Origin: Paenibacillus solanacearum
GTDB lineage: Bacteria; Bacillota; Bacilli; Paenibacillales; NBRC-103111
Assembly (NCBI RefSeq): GCF_910593845.1
Contig: NZ_CAJVAS010000015.1
Span: 89,948 to 153,947, forward strand
DNA length: 64,000 nucleotides
Direction of reading: 5' to 3'
The notes under the pieces were generated by a model, which ran no database searches, was not told the DNA's origin, and saw nothing but the letters and a program-made list of their open reading frames with translations. The translations under genes were made by a program, and so were the position numbers. This document shows positions 25,834 to 35,350 of this stretch, in pieces. Every line of letters starts with the position of its first letter. Positions within the stretch are counted from its first letter, which is position 1.

Positions 25834-28353
25834 TCATTTTAACAAATGCGATAAGAGCGTGACAAACTCCCCGCGCGTTGCCTGCTGATCCGGCCGGAAC
25901 GTCCCGTCCTCGTAACCGGACAACCAACCTTCCGCCTTCACCTGCTTCAACAAGCCGACGCCCCAGTAGTCCTCGCTCACGTCCGTAAAAGGAAGCGCGC
26001 CTCTCCGCTTTCCCGTCATGTTCATGCTGCGCGCCAGCATGGCAGTCATCTCCATCCGGCTTACCGGCTGATCCGGCGCAAACGTACGGTCCGGGTAGCC
26101 GTCGATGACCCCGGCTTGCGACGCTCTGGCGATATGGCCGTAGGCCCAATGCTCTTCATCCAGATCGGTGTAAGCGACGGACTTCTGCTTGTTCCAACGA
26201 AAAGCACGGTCCAATACGGCCGTCGCTTCCGCCCGTGTAATGGGTCGGTCCGGCTGGAAGGTGTAGTCTTCATAGCCGTCAATCACTTGCTTCGAGGTAA
26301 GACCTACGATCGCTTCCTGCGCCCAATGCCCGCGAATATCGGTATAGCCTCCGGTCAAAGGCTTGGCAATGATGTTCAGCTGATACATATGATGATCGAA
26401 GTTTTTGTTGGTATCGAGCTTCAAATAATAAGTTCCCGGTTGAAAACGTCCGGATAATTGCTGCGAATCGGAAGAAGCGTCGTTCATCGAGCTTGCGACC
26501 GGTTTGACTGCACTGTCGTACAAATTCATATACACCGTCGCCGGAGAGGGGATGTCGGTTAAGTGCATCTGCACCAAACTTTCCTCATCCAGCCGGAAAT
26601 GATACCAGTCCACGTCCTCCGGTTTATCCAGCAGTCCGAAGTAGGGGGTGTCGAACGAGATAGCCGTCGCCTGATACCAGCGATTATTCGGTTCATTCGG
26701 GTCGATCAGCTTCGCATCGTAATCGATCGTGAGCGTGTATTCGCCAACGACCGGATTTTGGTAATCCTTGACGTTCGTTACGCGGATATAGTAGCTGCCG
26801 GGAAATACTTCGGGCAGGAACACCGTTTCCGGCAGCCCGTCGTCGGCTTTATCGACGGTAATCGATTTTTCCCCCTGCTTCTGCACAAGCAGCACCGGGT
26901 CGATCCTCGCGGTATCCGTCGCGACCTTGATCGTCAGCGAGCCGGTCTGCGGTACGGGGAACTCGAACCAATCGACGTCGTTATATTGATGGAAGGTTCC
27001 CTTCAGACGGGTGCTTTGCGGCGGAAGCACGAACGCTTGGTACTGCTTATCATTGCTTTCGTACATGTCCCGGTATATTTCAAAAGAAGTCGTCAGCCTG
27101 TATCTGACTTCTTCCCGCTGACTGCCATCGGCCGATTGAAGTACGATATAGCTGCGTCCCTTGGTCACCTTCAGCGGAATCGTCTGGCCGCTGTGCGCCG
27201 TCTTGCTCGTCAGCGAGCCCGTCGCATCCGTATGCTGCACGTATACGGGAAGGTTGCGGCCCATATCGAGCGTCAGCTGGATCGTTCCGTCATAGGGCGC
27301 ATCGACATAATACCAATCCATATCCGTCCCGTCGGAAAAGGAAGCGGTGATCGCTTTGCTCGGCGAGATTGCTTTGGCTTGATTTTTGCGGTTATTCGGT
27401 TCGTACATATCGGACATGTACGGCTCTTTCATCAAGCGGTCGACACGCAGCAGCCCATAGCCGGTCTTCGGATTCCAGCCAGGCGTTTCAATGCTTTGAG
27501 CCGTTTGTCTAAGCCACTGTCGCATCTCGTAAACCTTTAGGCTCGGATTGCGGGTCCAGGCCAGTGCAGCAGCAGCCGCCACCTGAGGAGCCGCCATCGA
27601 CGTCCCTTCCATATATTCGTATGAACCGCCCAGTGCGGTTGTAAATACGTCCCATGGTGCTGCAAGGTCCATCTCGAGTCCGGTATTCGAACGTTCCTCC
27701 GGCTCGTTGCCGGACGTAACGCCGCCGACGGCCAATACCGTCGGATAGGCTGCCGGATATTTTATCCGATTCGCTTCATTCCCGGTCGCCGCGACGAGCA
27801 GCACATCCCGTTCCTCGGCATAGCGGACAACTTCGCTCATGTAGTCGGAATATTTGTTGAGGCCCAGGGACAAGACGACGATTTTCGCTCCATGATCCAC
27901 GGCATAGCGAATGCCCTCGCCCAAACGCTGCTCCCCTCCGGAACCGTCCGCCTCCAGCGCCTTGATCGGCATGATCCGCGCCCGCCACATGACGCCGGTA
28001 ACCCCCTTGTCGTTGTTACCGACAGCAGCAATGACACCGGCTACATTCGTGCCATGCCCATTATTGTCTTCAGGCGGCTGATCGGGGGAGATCAGGTTCA
28101 TCCCGGCGACCAGGTTCGGTGCCAAGTCGGGATGGGTCAAGTCAACACCCGTATCCACTACAGCGATAATAATATTCGTATTTCCTTGCGCCGCATCCCA
28201 CGCTTCGTTCACATGGATTTGCTGCAGATACGACTGTTTGGAGCCGAGCGGATCATTCGCTTCCGCAGCATATGCCGTCTGGCAGCAAACCAGTAAAAAC
28301 AAGATACAGACCGATGCAGAAAGTAGCTTATGTACTCCGCCTTGTTCGCTCAT
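25834..28353 (-). CDS. SLH-anchored subtilisin-like serine protease (S8) with PPC-type domains
   Basis: An 839-residue secreted protease. Signal peptide cleaved near TAYAAEA (~30); S8 domain about 45-300 with the triad Asp67 (VVDTGVD), His100 (NGHGTNVAG) and Ser252 (GTSMAAP), and the oxyanion Asn192 (ATGNEAN). Residues about 315-660 hold three PPC-type beta domains, each opening with E-P/S-N and a D-x-D-W-Y/F segment. Three SLH motifs (~665-839) end it, with tetrads TRAE, SRME and TRGE. There is no clear propeptide. The SLH motifs tie it to the same pyruvylated wall polymer as the S-layer, so it probably acts at the cell surface, on nutrients or envelope proteins. Confidence 0.95.
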   Translation of the reverse strand: MSEQGGVHKLLSASVCILFLLVCCQTAYAAEANDPLGSKQSYLQQIHVNEAWDAAQGNTNIIIAVVDTGVDLTHPDLAPNLVAGMNLISPDQPPEDNNGHGTNVAGVIAAVGNNDKGVTGVMWRARIMPIKALEADGSGGEQRLGEGIRYAVDHGAKIVVLSLGLNKYSDYMSEVVRYAEERDVLLVAATGNEANRIKYPAAYPTVLAVGGVTSGNEPEERSNTGLEMDLAAPWDVFTTALGGSYEYMEGTSMAAPQVAAAAALAWTRNPSLKVYEMRQWLRQTAQSIETPGWNPKTGYGLLRVDRLMKEPYMSDMYEPNNRKNQAKAISPSKAITASFSDGTDMDWYYVDAPYDGTIQLTLDMGRNLPVYVQHTDATGSLTSKTAHSGQTIPLKVTKGRSYIVLQSADGSQREEVRYRLTTSFEIYRDMYESNDKQYQAFVLPPQSTRLKGTFHQYNDVDWFEFPVPQTGSLTIKVATDTARIDPVLLVQKQGEKSITVDKADDGLPETVFLPEVFPGSYYIRVTNVKDYQNPVVGEYTLTIDYDAKLIDPNEPNNRWYQATAISFDTPYFGLLDKPEDVDWYHFRLDEESLVQMHLTDIPSPATVYMNLYDSAVKPVASSMNDASSDSQQLSGRFQPGTYYLKLDTNKNFDHHMYQLNIIAKPLTGGYTDIRGHWAQEAIVGLTSKQVIDGYEDYTFQPDRPITRAEATAVLDRAFRWNKQKSVAYTDLDEEHWAYGHIARASQAGVIDGYPDRTFAPDQPVSRMEMTAMLARSMNMTGKRRGALPFTDVSEDYWGVGLLKQVKAEGWLSGYEDGTFRPDQQATRGEFVTLLSHLLK

Positions 28354-28395
28354 GGCTTTCGTTTCCTTTATCTCTTGATCTAGTAGCCTTACCCC

Positions 28396-28424
28396 ATTCT
28401 AAGGCTTCTGAATACTCCCTGCAA
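28396..28424 (-). promoter_or_regulatory. Sigma-A promoter of the SLH-subtilisin gene
   Basis: Minus strand TTGCAG (28424-28419), 17-bp spacer, TAGAAT (28401-28396), about 43 bp before the ATG. The rest of 28354-28600 has no gene. Confidence 0.65.
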
Positions 28425-28600
28425 CTGGAATTGAAAACCTTCTTACACTATTCACTTTTTGGCGTAAAACGGCCTATTCGCAGGGGAAGCCACATATCTG
28501 AAAACGCATTCATATGGTCAATTTATTCGTAAACCGACGTTTGTCCGTCAAAGCTGCTCAAAGCATTCATTACCCGAATTCGAGCGGTTCCAAACAATGC

Positions 28601-28647
28601 AAAAAGAAGCCCCATTGTCTCCTTCCTTCCGGAGGACGCAGGGCTTC
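28601..28647 (-). terminator. Terminator of the nuo operon
   Basis: GAAGCCC (28606-28612) pairs with GGGCTTC (28641-28647) around an inner CTCC/GGAG stem, followed on the minus strand by T5. Confidence 0.88.
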
Positions 28648-28694
28648 CTATGGGCATCATGCCAAGCCATTCAAATACAGGTTATTGCCTCTTG

Positions 28695-30209
28695 TCAAGT
28701 GAAGAAGAATAAATCTTTCGTCAGCGTGAAAATGCGCTCAATGTAACCGAGCACCCACTGCGGCACAAGACCGAGCAGCACGCTAATACCTGCGCACAGC
28801 CACATCGTAATCCCGAGCGGAAGCGGCACTTCCACCGGATGGCTTTCGTCTTCGCTGCGCATGAACATTTGGCGAATAAAACCGAAGTAGTAATAGAACG
28901 AAACGACGCTTGTCAGGATCATGACGGCGGCCAGCCAGTAATGCTGCGTTTGCATGGCCCCCAGCATAATGTATACCTTCCCGAAGAAGCCTCCGGAAAT
29001 CGGCAAGCCGGCGAGCGAGAGCAAGAGAAGCAGCACAGCGACCGCCATGCCTGGAGCACGGTAATATAAACCCGCCAATCCTTTAATCGCTTCCTCGCCT
29101 GTCGATCGTTCAATGATCATGAGCACCGCAAACATCCCGATATTCATAAACAGATAGGCGATCAAGTAAAACGCAAACTCTGAAAAATTAGAGTAATGCG
29201 TCATCGAAAACTGCACGGCGATCGGCACGAGCAAATACCCGGTATTGGCTATGCCGGAATAGGCGAGCAGCCGTTTCATGTGCGTTTGGCGCAGCGCGAT
29301 GAAATTACCGAGGATCATAGCCGCCGCCGCCACAACCATCAGCGTCGTCAGTACATCCTGATGAATCGGCAAGCTCATCATGTCGCCTACGGCGTAAATG
29401 CCGTACATCAATCGGAACAGGACGGCAAATGCCGCCGCCTTGGACACGACGGCCAAAAACGCGGTCACCGGCGTCGGCGCGCCTTGATACACATCAGGCG
29501 CCCACATATGGAACGGCGCGGCCGCCACCTTGAAGCCGAAGCCCGCGAGGAGCAGGAAGAAGCTCAAATATATCATCGGCAGCATGCCTTGGCCCGATTG
29601 ACCGAGGGCCGAATTGATATCGATGACCGCCGTTGACCCCGACATCCCGTAAAGGAAGGACATCCCGTACAAAATTATTGCCGAGGAAATAGCGCCGAGC
29701 ACGATATATTTGAATGCCGCTTCATTGGTGGAAAGATTCTTTTTCCGCATCGCCACCAAGATATACGATGTGATACTGAGCAGCTCCAGCCCGACGAACA
29801 ACGTAATCAGATCGCCGGAGGAAGCCATGATCATGCCGCCCAGCGTCGCCGGCAGCAGCAAGTAATAATATTCGCCGATATGCGGAATTTCCTCTTCCTT
29901 CACCGATCCGATGCTCATGAACGTAATGAGTCCCGCGCCCGTAAGCAAAATCAGCTTCATGATATTGGCGAAATCGTCAATGCGGTAGCTATAGTGCAGC
30001 AGTTGCGTCGGTTCCGCCGGATCGAGATGAGACACGACGAATAATGCGGAAATGAGTATACTGGCGAGCGACAACCAGCCGAGCATCGTTCGGCTCGTCT
30101 GCCGCGGCAGCAGTAAATCGAGCAAAGACAACACCACAGCAGCAGCGACTAATGTCAGCTCCGGGGCCAGCAGTCCCAGTTCGCTAAGTTGAAGACGTAT
30201 CGGTTCCAC
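28695..30209 (-). CDS. nuoN: Complex I subunit NuoN
   Basis: Antiporter-like membrane subunit of the type I NADH-quinone oxidoreductase, one of the proton channels. The 504-residue protein has about 14 membrane segments and the conserved LLSITSYILVA and KLLAYSGIANTGYLL-type segments (seen as KRLLAYSGIANTGYLLVP). GTG start 8 nt behind GGGAGG. Last gene of the operon, 4 bp after nuoM, followed by a terminator. Confidence 0.96.
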   Translation of the reverse strand: MEPIRLQLSELGLLAPELTLVAAAVVLSLLDLLLPRQTSRTMLGWLSLASILISALFVVSHLDPAEPTQLLHYSYRIDDFANIMKLILLTGAGLITFMSIGSVKEEEIPHIGEYYYLLLPATLGGMIMASSGDLITLFVGLELLSITSYILVAMRKKNLSTNEAAFKYIVLGAISSAIILYGMSFLYGMSGSTAVIDINSALGQSGQGMLPMIYLSFFLLLAGFGFKVAAAPFHMWAPDVYQGAPTPVTAFLAVVSKAAAFAVLFRLMYGIYAVGDMMSLPIHQDVLTTLMVVAAAAMILGNFIALRQTHMKRLLAYSGIANTGYLLVPIAVQFSMTHYSNFSEFAFYLIAYLFMNIGMFAVLMIIERSTGEEAIKGLAGLYYRAPGMAVAVLLLLLSLAGLPISGGFFGKVYIMLGAMQTQHYWLAAVMILTSVVSFYYYFGFIRQMFMRSEDESHPVEVPLPLGITMWLCAGISVLLGLVPQWVLGYIERIFTLTKDLFFFT

Positions 30210-30213
30210 CGGT

Positions 30214-31842
30214 CTAACCTCCCATCTTCGCTACGCTATGAATAAATTGGTCGAAGCTGTTAACCGTTTGTTGCAGCGGCTCGCTCAGGATGGCCGGGTA
30301 AATCCCCAGCACCACAATAAAAGCAACGAGCACAATCATCGGAATCGCTTCGATGAGCCTTGCGTCGCGCATTTCCGGAAGACTCGGCTTTTGCGGTCCG
30401 AAAGTAATGGCGAGCACCCCGCGAAGCACGTAAACAGCCGTCAAAATAATGCCCAGCGCACCGATCGCCGTCAATATTTTATGCGTTTCGAACAAGCCCA
30501 GGAACGATAAAAACTCGCTGATAAAGCCGGACAACCCCGGCAGCCCGAGAGACGCCATTCCGGCCACAAGCAAAATGCCGGAAATGAACGGAACCGATTT
30601 GGCCAGCCCGCCCAGCTCATCGATTTGTGTCGATTGCGTCCGTTCATATATGCTACCGACCAGCAGGAACATCAGCGCGGAGATCAGCCCGTGCGATACG
30701 AGCTGGAATACCGCCCCTTGGATGCCGACCGTATTGAACGCGGCGATCCCAAGCAGTACGATGCCCATATGGCTTATGCTGGAATAGGCCAGAACGAGTC
30801 TGAATTCCTTCTGCACGAACGCCAGTACAGCGCCGTACAAAATGTTGATTACGCCGAGAACCGCAAGCACCGTGGCCCATTGTACCGCTTGCTGCGGAAA
30901 CAGCATGACACCGAAACGAATAAAGCCGTAGGCGCCCATTTTCAGCAGTATGCCGGAGTGGATCATGACGATGGATGGCGGCGCTTCCGTATGTACCTTC
31001 AGCATCCAAGTATGGAACGGGAAGATCGGAAGCTTAATCCCGAACGCGACAAGCAGCATGATGAACAAGGTCCACTTCATCGTTTCGCTAAGGAAGAACG
31101 GATTCCCTTCCAAATCGCCCTGCTTCACGTAGGAATCGGCGTTCTGGAACAAGTGCTCCGTGATGACATTCAAATCGCCGGAGTAGTGGATGGATACCCC
31201 GTTGCCCCCCGCCGTTTGTCCGAATCCCGCCGTAGCTACAAGGATCAGGAACGCAATGAGCATGATGGCGGAGCCAATGCCGTTGTAGATGAGAAATTTA
31301 TTGGCCGCTTTTTCTCGGTCCATGTAGCCCCATATGCCAATGAGGAAAAACATCGGAATGAGCGTAATTTCGAAGAACACAAAGAACAAAAACAAGTCTT
31401 GTGCCATGAATACGCCGAACATTCCCGTTTCCAGCAGCAGAAACCAAATGAAATACGACTTCCACCGCTTTTTAATGTACACGGAAGCGAGCGCTGCCAT
31501 GGTGGCGACAAGCGCGGTCAAAAACACGAGCGGAAGCGACAAGCCGTCCACGGCCATGACATACTTGAACTCGAAGAAGAACGAGGTCAGCTGACTGAGC
31601 CCTTGCACTTCTTTATTCAAAGGAACGAGAATCCACGGAACCTCTTCTTTAAACTGCATGCCTTCCAGGTTGGAGTTAAACTGCGCGTACAGCCAGCCTG
31701 ACAAGATCAGCGGGATCAGCGTGACGACAATCGCCGTCGCTTTGATCCATTGCCCTTGCGTCTTCGGCATAAAGAGCAGGATCAGCACGCCGATGAGCGG
31801 CGTAAAGGCGATCAGCGACAAGATCGGCATATTATCCGGCAT
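30214..31842 (-). CDS. nuoM: Complex I subunit NuoM
   Basis: Antiporter-like proton-channel subunit, 542 residues, about 14 membrane segments. Conserved segments include FFEITLIPMFFLIGIWG with the channel Glu, KLPIFPFHTWMLKVHTEAP and LAYSSISHMGIVLLG. Start ATG behind GGAAGGAGG, overlapping the end of nuoL by 11 bp, so translation is coupled. Confidence 0.96.
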   Translation of the reverse strand: MPDNMPILSLIAFTPLIGVLILLFMPKTQGQWIKATAIVVTLIPLILSGWLYAQFNSNLEGMQFKEEVPWILVPLNKEVQGLSQLTSFFFEFKYVMAVDGLSLPLVFLTALVATMAALASVYIKKRWKSYFIWFLLLETGMFGVFMAQDLFLFFVFFEITLIPMFFLIGIWGYMDREKAANKFLIYNGIGSAIMLIAFLILVATAGFGQTAGGNGVSIHYSGDLNVITEHLFQNADSYVKQGDLEGNPFFLSETMKWTLFIMLLVAFGIKLPIFPFHTWMLKVHTEAPPSIVMIHSGILLKMGAYGFIRFGVMLFPQQAVQWATVLAVLGVINILYGAVLAFVQKEFRLVLAYSSISHMGIVLLGIAAFNTVGIQGAVFQLVSHGLISALMFLLVGSIYERTQSTQIDELGGLAKSVPFISGILLVAGMASLGLPGLSGFISEFLSFLGLFETHKILTAIGALGIILTAVYVLRGVLAITFGPQKPSLPEMRDARLIEAIPMIVLVAFIVVLGIYPAILSEPLQQTVNSFDQFIHSVAKMGG

Positions 31843-33718
31843 GGATGAACCTCCTTCCTGCGATGGCCAGCATAATAATCAGCAGCCCAAGCAGTGTAGC
31901 GAGGCCGTACGATTGCACTTGCCCATTCTGGAGACGCGAGCCTAACCGGCCGATACCGACGACCGCATAGCTGGAAAGCCGGACGAGTCCATCTACGACG
32001 TAAATGTCAAACCATTGCAGCAAGCGCCCAAGGCCCTGCAAAGCGTTGACGATCACAGCCTGGTACAGCTCATCGATGTAATACTTCCGGTTTAGCAGCC
32101 GGTACAGCCACGGAGCCCGAGCAGAGATCGTGTCAGCCGGAATCGTGCGCTTCAAATAGACGAGATAGCCGACTCCGATGCCCAGCACGCCTGCGAGTGT
32201 TGACATGATCATTACAAACCACTGCGCATGCTCTTCCTCTGCATGTCCAGTCAACCACGAGCCGAGCCACGGGCTGAACGGCGTGAACGCAAAGCCGGCC
32301 ACGACCGCAAGCACCGCGAGTACGATCAGCGGGAACGTCATGGATGCGGGCGATTCATGCACATGCCCTTGATGGCGCGGCTTGCCCATGAAGACGAGGA
32401 AGAACAAGCGAGACATGTAAAATGCGGTAAAAAAGGCGGCAATCAAACCGACCCAAAACAAGCCCGTATGCCCTGTGTTCCACGCTTCCGCAAGGATCGC
32501 ATCCTTCGACCAGAAGCCGGACAGCGGCACAATGCCGCTCAACGCCAGCGCACCGATCGCAAACGTCCAGGCGGTCACTTTCATTTTGCTGCCGACGCCG
32601 CCCATCTCGTGGATATCCTGCGTATGAACGGCATGGATTACGCTGCCCGCACCGAGAAACAACAGCGCTTTGAAGAACGCGTGGGTAAGCAAGTGAAAGA
32701 TGCCTGCCGTATACGCAATGGTCGTCCCGATCCCGAGCGCCATCATCATATAGCCGAGCTGGCTTACCGTCGAATAGGCGAGTATGCGTTTGATATCGTT
32801 CTGCGCCGTGCCGATCGTCGCCGCGAATATCGCCGTAAAGGCGCCGACTACCGCAACGACGGTTAAAGCGACCGGCGAAGCCGTAAAAATATCGAACGTC
32901 CGCGCGACCAAATATACGCCCGCTGCGACCATCGTTGCTGCATGGATCAAGGCGCTGATCGGAGTTGGACCTTCCATGGCGTCAGGAAGCCAGGTGTGCA
33001 GCGGAAACTGCCCGGACTTGCCCATCGCGCCGATGAAGATCAAAATCGCGATCCAGGTCGCCGTATCGCCCGATATTTTACCGGTCGTAAATGCATTGTG
33101 AATCGAGCTGAAGTCCATCGCATGGTTCGGCATCACCCAGAACAACAGCAAGATGCCAAGGAACAAACCGACATCGCCCACGCGCGTAACGATGAACGCT
33201 TTTTTGGCCGCGGCCCGCGCTTCGGGCTTGAAGTACCAGAACCCGACCAGCAGGAACGAACAGACGCCCACCAGCTCCCAGAAAATAAATAGCTGTATCA
33301 GGTTCTCCGAAATGACCAGCCCCAGCATGGAGAACGTAAACAGCGCTATGTATGCAAAAAACACGTTGATGCGCTCGTCGTCGTGCATATACCCTCTCGA
33401 GTAAATATTGACGAGCAGACTCACCAAAGTGACGATGACGAGCATGAGCGCGTTCAAATTCGTCACTTCAAACCCCATCGAAAGCGAGCCGTTGCCGAGC
33501 TTGATCCAATCTAATTTGTTCCACGTGAAATCTTCAACCTGTCCGCCGATCCGCTCCCAAAAGATGAGCACGGATAAGACAAACGATGCGAACACGGCCA
33601 CAATGCTGATATAGGAGCCCGCATCCCGAAGTTGGCGTCCCACCGCCGTCAGTAATAAGAACGACAGCAGAGGAAACACCGGGATCAGCCAGGCGTATTG
33701 CGAGTAAGCCGATACCAT
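31832..33718 (-). CDS. nuoL: Complex I subunit NuoL
   Basis: Largest antiporter-like subunit, 628 residues with about 16 membrane segments. Start set at MVSAYSQYAWLIPVFPLLSF, where GGAGG lies 10 nt upstream. Conserved features are WELVGVCSFLLVGFW, SGQFPLHTWLPDAMEGPTP and LAYSTVSQLGYMMMALG. Its long C-terminal region is expected to form the lateral helix that braces NuoM and NuoN. It is 144 bp downstream of nuoK. Confidence 0.96.
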   Translation of the reverse strand: MVSAYSQYAWLIPVFPLLSFLLLTAVGRQLRDAGSYISIVAVFASFVLSVLIFWERIGGQVEDFTWNKLDWIKLGNGSLSMGFEVTNLNALMLVIVTLVSLLVNIYSRGYMHDDERINVFFAYIALFTFSMLGLVISENLIQLFIFWELVGVCSFLLVGFWYFKPEARAAAKKAFIVTRVGDVGLFLGILLLFWVMPNHAMDFSSIHNAFTTGKISGDTATWIAILIFIGAMGKSGQFPLHTWLPDAMEGPTPISALIHAATMVAAGVYLVARTFDIFTASPVALTVVAVVGAFTAIFAATIGTAQNDIKRILAYSTVSQLGYMMMALGIGTTIAYTAGIFHLLTHAFFKALLFLGAGSVIHAVHTQDIHEMGGVGSKMKVTAWTFAIGALALSGIVPLSGFWSKDAILAEAWNTGHTGLFWVGLIAAFFTAFYMSRLFFLVFMGKPRHQGHVHESPASMTFPLIVLAVLAVVAGFAFTPFSPWLGSWLTGHAEEEHAQWFVMIMSTLAGVLGIGVGYLVYLKRTIPADTISARAPWLYRLLNRKYYIDELYQAVIVNALQGLGRLLQWFDIYVVDGLVRLSSYAVVGIGRLGSRLQNGQVQSYGLATLLGLLIIMLAIAGRRFIHAG

Positions 33719-33862
33719 GAGCTTAAGTCCTCCTTCTAGCTTGAATGTTGACACCGGAGCCCATACCCGTTAACTCCGCCGCAACACTTGGCAAGCTAAT
33801 CCGTAAGCATGTTGTTCAGCAAACGGGCCTCATTCTGTGAAATATCCGCACGGAAGCGACGA

Positions 33863-34186
33863 TTATCGCTTCAGCGAGTCCATCTCGTTAACATCCGTGG
33901 TTCCTTTGTTGCGGTAGAACGCGATCAAAATCGCGATACCGACAGCGGCCTCGGCTGCGGCAATCGTAATATTGAACAACGAAAAGATTTGTCCGGTCAA
34001 ACCCGGATTTACGCCCAGTTTGGAGAAAGCGACCAGATTCAGATTGACGGCATTCAGCATCAGCTCGATCGAGAGCAGCACGATGACGGCGTTTTTCTTC
34101 GACAGCGCGCCGTACAGCCCGATACAAAACAGAATCGCGGCCAGCGTCAAGTAAGGCGTGGCGAGTCCGGCAGCAGCAGGTCCCAT
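33863..34186 (-). CDS. nuoK: Complex I subunit NuoK
   Basis: Small membrane subunit, 107 residues with three membrane helices; the conserved glutamate region is [20 protein letters not shown]. The ATG lies 3 bp after the nuoJ stop. The C-terminal tail is polar ([15 protein letters not shown]). Confidence 0.95.
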   Translation of the reverse strand: MGPAAAGLATPYLTLAAILFCIGLYGALSKKNAVIVLLSIELMLNAVNLNLVAFSKLGVNPGLTGQIFSLFNITIAAAEAAVGIAILIAFYRNKGTTDVNEMDSLKR

Positions 34187-34189
34187 ACG

Positions 34190-34714
34190 TCAGTCCTCCT
34201 CTCTCTTCGCTACGATGATCGCGCCGATAAAGGCGACCGTGAGCAGCACGGACATCAGCTCGAACGGAATGACATGCGCACTGAAGAGCAGCTTTCCGAT
34301 CTCGAGCGTGTTATCCTCGGCGGATTGGAATGTGCCGGACGGCAGCTCCGTGTTCTGGATCGCGAAGAAAATAACGCCGAACAGTGCTGCCGCCCCGATC
34401 AAGAGCAGTCCGTTGTGCCACGGACGCTTCGGCATTTGCTCTTCCCCTTGATGTTTCGTCATCATAATCCCGAAAATCATCAGAATCGAGATCGCGCCGG
34501 CGTAGATCAAGATTTGCACAACGGCAACGAATTCCGCCTCCAGCACCACATACAACCCGGCCAAGCTGATGAACGTCAGCGCGAGAGCCGTTAACATATG
34601 AACGACCTTCGTAAAGCTGAGCATGAAAATAGCCCCCCCGATCGCAAGCAGGGCGCAAATGAAGAAAGCTACGTTTTGACCGCTTGAGAGAAAGCTCGCA
34701 ATATTACCTAGCAT
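34190..34714 (-). CDS. nuoJ: Complex I subunit NuoJ
   Basis: Membrane subunit of 174 residues with five hydrophobic segments and the conserved VVQILIYAGAISILMIFGIM, the pi-bulge helix region that links the quinone site to the proton channels. Its ATG overlaps the nuoI stop as TAATG. Confidence 0.95.
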   Translation of the reverse strand: MLGNIASFLSSGQNVAFFICALLAIGGAIFMLSFTKVVHMLTALALTFISLAGLYVVLEAEFVAVVQILIYAGAISILMIFGIMMTKHQGEEQMPKRPWHNGLLLIGAAALFGVIFFAIQNTELPSGTFQSAEDNTLEIGKLLFSAHVIPFELMSVLLTVAFIGAIIVAKREED

Positions 34715-35157
34715 TACTTCGCCCCACCTTTCGGAAGCGCCGAATTGTTTTCCTTACGCACATTTACGTTATTTTCATTCAGCCACTGCAAATTTTTAAA
34801 CAAATCGTCTCGGCTGTAAGTGCTCAGTTCAAAATTGTTCGTCATGACGATGGCTTCCGTAGGACATACCTCGGTGCACAAGTCGCACAAAATACAGATC
34901 TCGAAGTTAATGTCGTAGGTGTCGATGACTTTCCCCTTCTTCTCCGGATCCGGATTCGCCTTGCCGACCAAGTTGATGCACTCCGTCGGGCAAATGCGCG
35001 CGCACTGATTGCATACGATACATTTTTCAGGGTCAAAATGCTGTATTCCGCGGAACCGGTCCGGCATTTCGAGCGGTACGTCAGGATAGGCGTAGGTAAT
35101 CTTTTTTTGCGTCATGCTTTTGAACGTTACGCCCAAGCCCTTAATAATGCCCTTCAT
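34714..35157 (-). CDS. nuoI: Complex I subunit NuoI (two [4Fe-4S] clusters)
   Basis: Peripheral ferredoxin-like subunit, 147 residues. Two complete cluster motifs: C46/49/52/56 (CIVCNQCARICP) and C88/91/94/98 (CILCDLCTEVCP). With no NuoE/F/G present, these are the first clusters visible in the electron path to NuoB. A block of 47-bp repeats separates it from nuoH. Confidence 0.96.
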   Translation of the reverse strand: MKGIIKGLGVTFKSMTQKKITYAYPDVPLEMPDRFRGIQHFDPEKCIVCNQCARICPTECINLVGKANPDPEKKGKVIDTYDINFEICILCDLCTEVCPTEAIVMTNNFELSTYSRDDLFKNLQWLNENNVNVRKENNSALPKGGAK

Positions 35158-35174
35158 TGGTTCTCACCCTTTCT

Positions 35175-35295
35175 GTTGACAACGGACAATCAGGCTTTAC
35201 GATTGTAACCGTTGCAACGTTGTTGACAACGGATAATCAAGCTTGCGATTGTAGCCGTTACAACGTTGTTGACAACGAACAATCCAGTTTATTCA
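35175..35295. repeat. Direct repeats of ~47 bp between nuoH and nuoI
   Basis: Unit 1 (35175-35221, 47 bp) and unit 2 (35222-35267, 46 bp) are near-identical and adjacent, each starting GTTGACAACGG and ending CAACGTT; unit 3 (35268 to about 35295) is a partial copy starting GTTGACAACGAACAATC. The arms CCGTTG/CAACGG can form hairpins across the unit boundary. The 193-bp gap is by far the longest inside the operon apart from the nuoL-nuoK gap. Confidence 0.9.
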
Positions 35296-35350
35296 ACGAA
35301 TGGCTGCGGCAGATGAAACTGTTGCAGCCGCGCGCACGGCAAGCCTGCCA

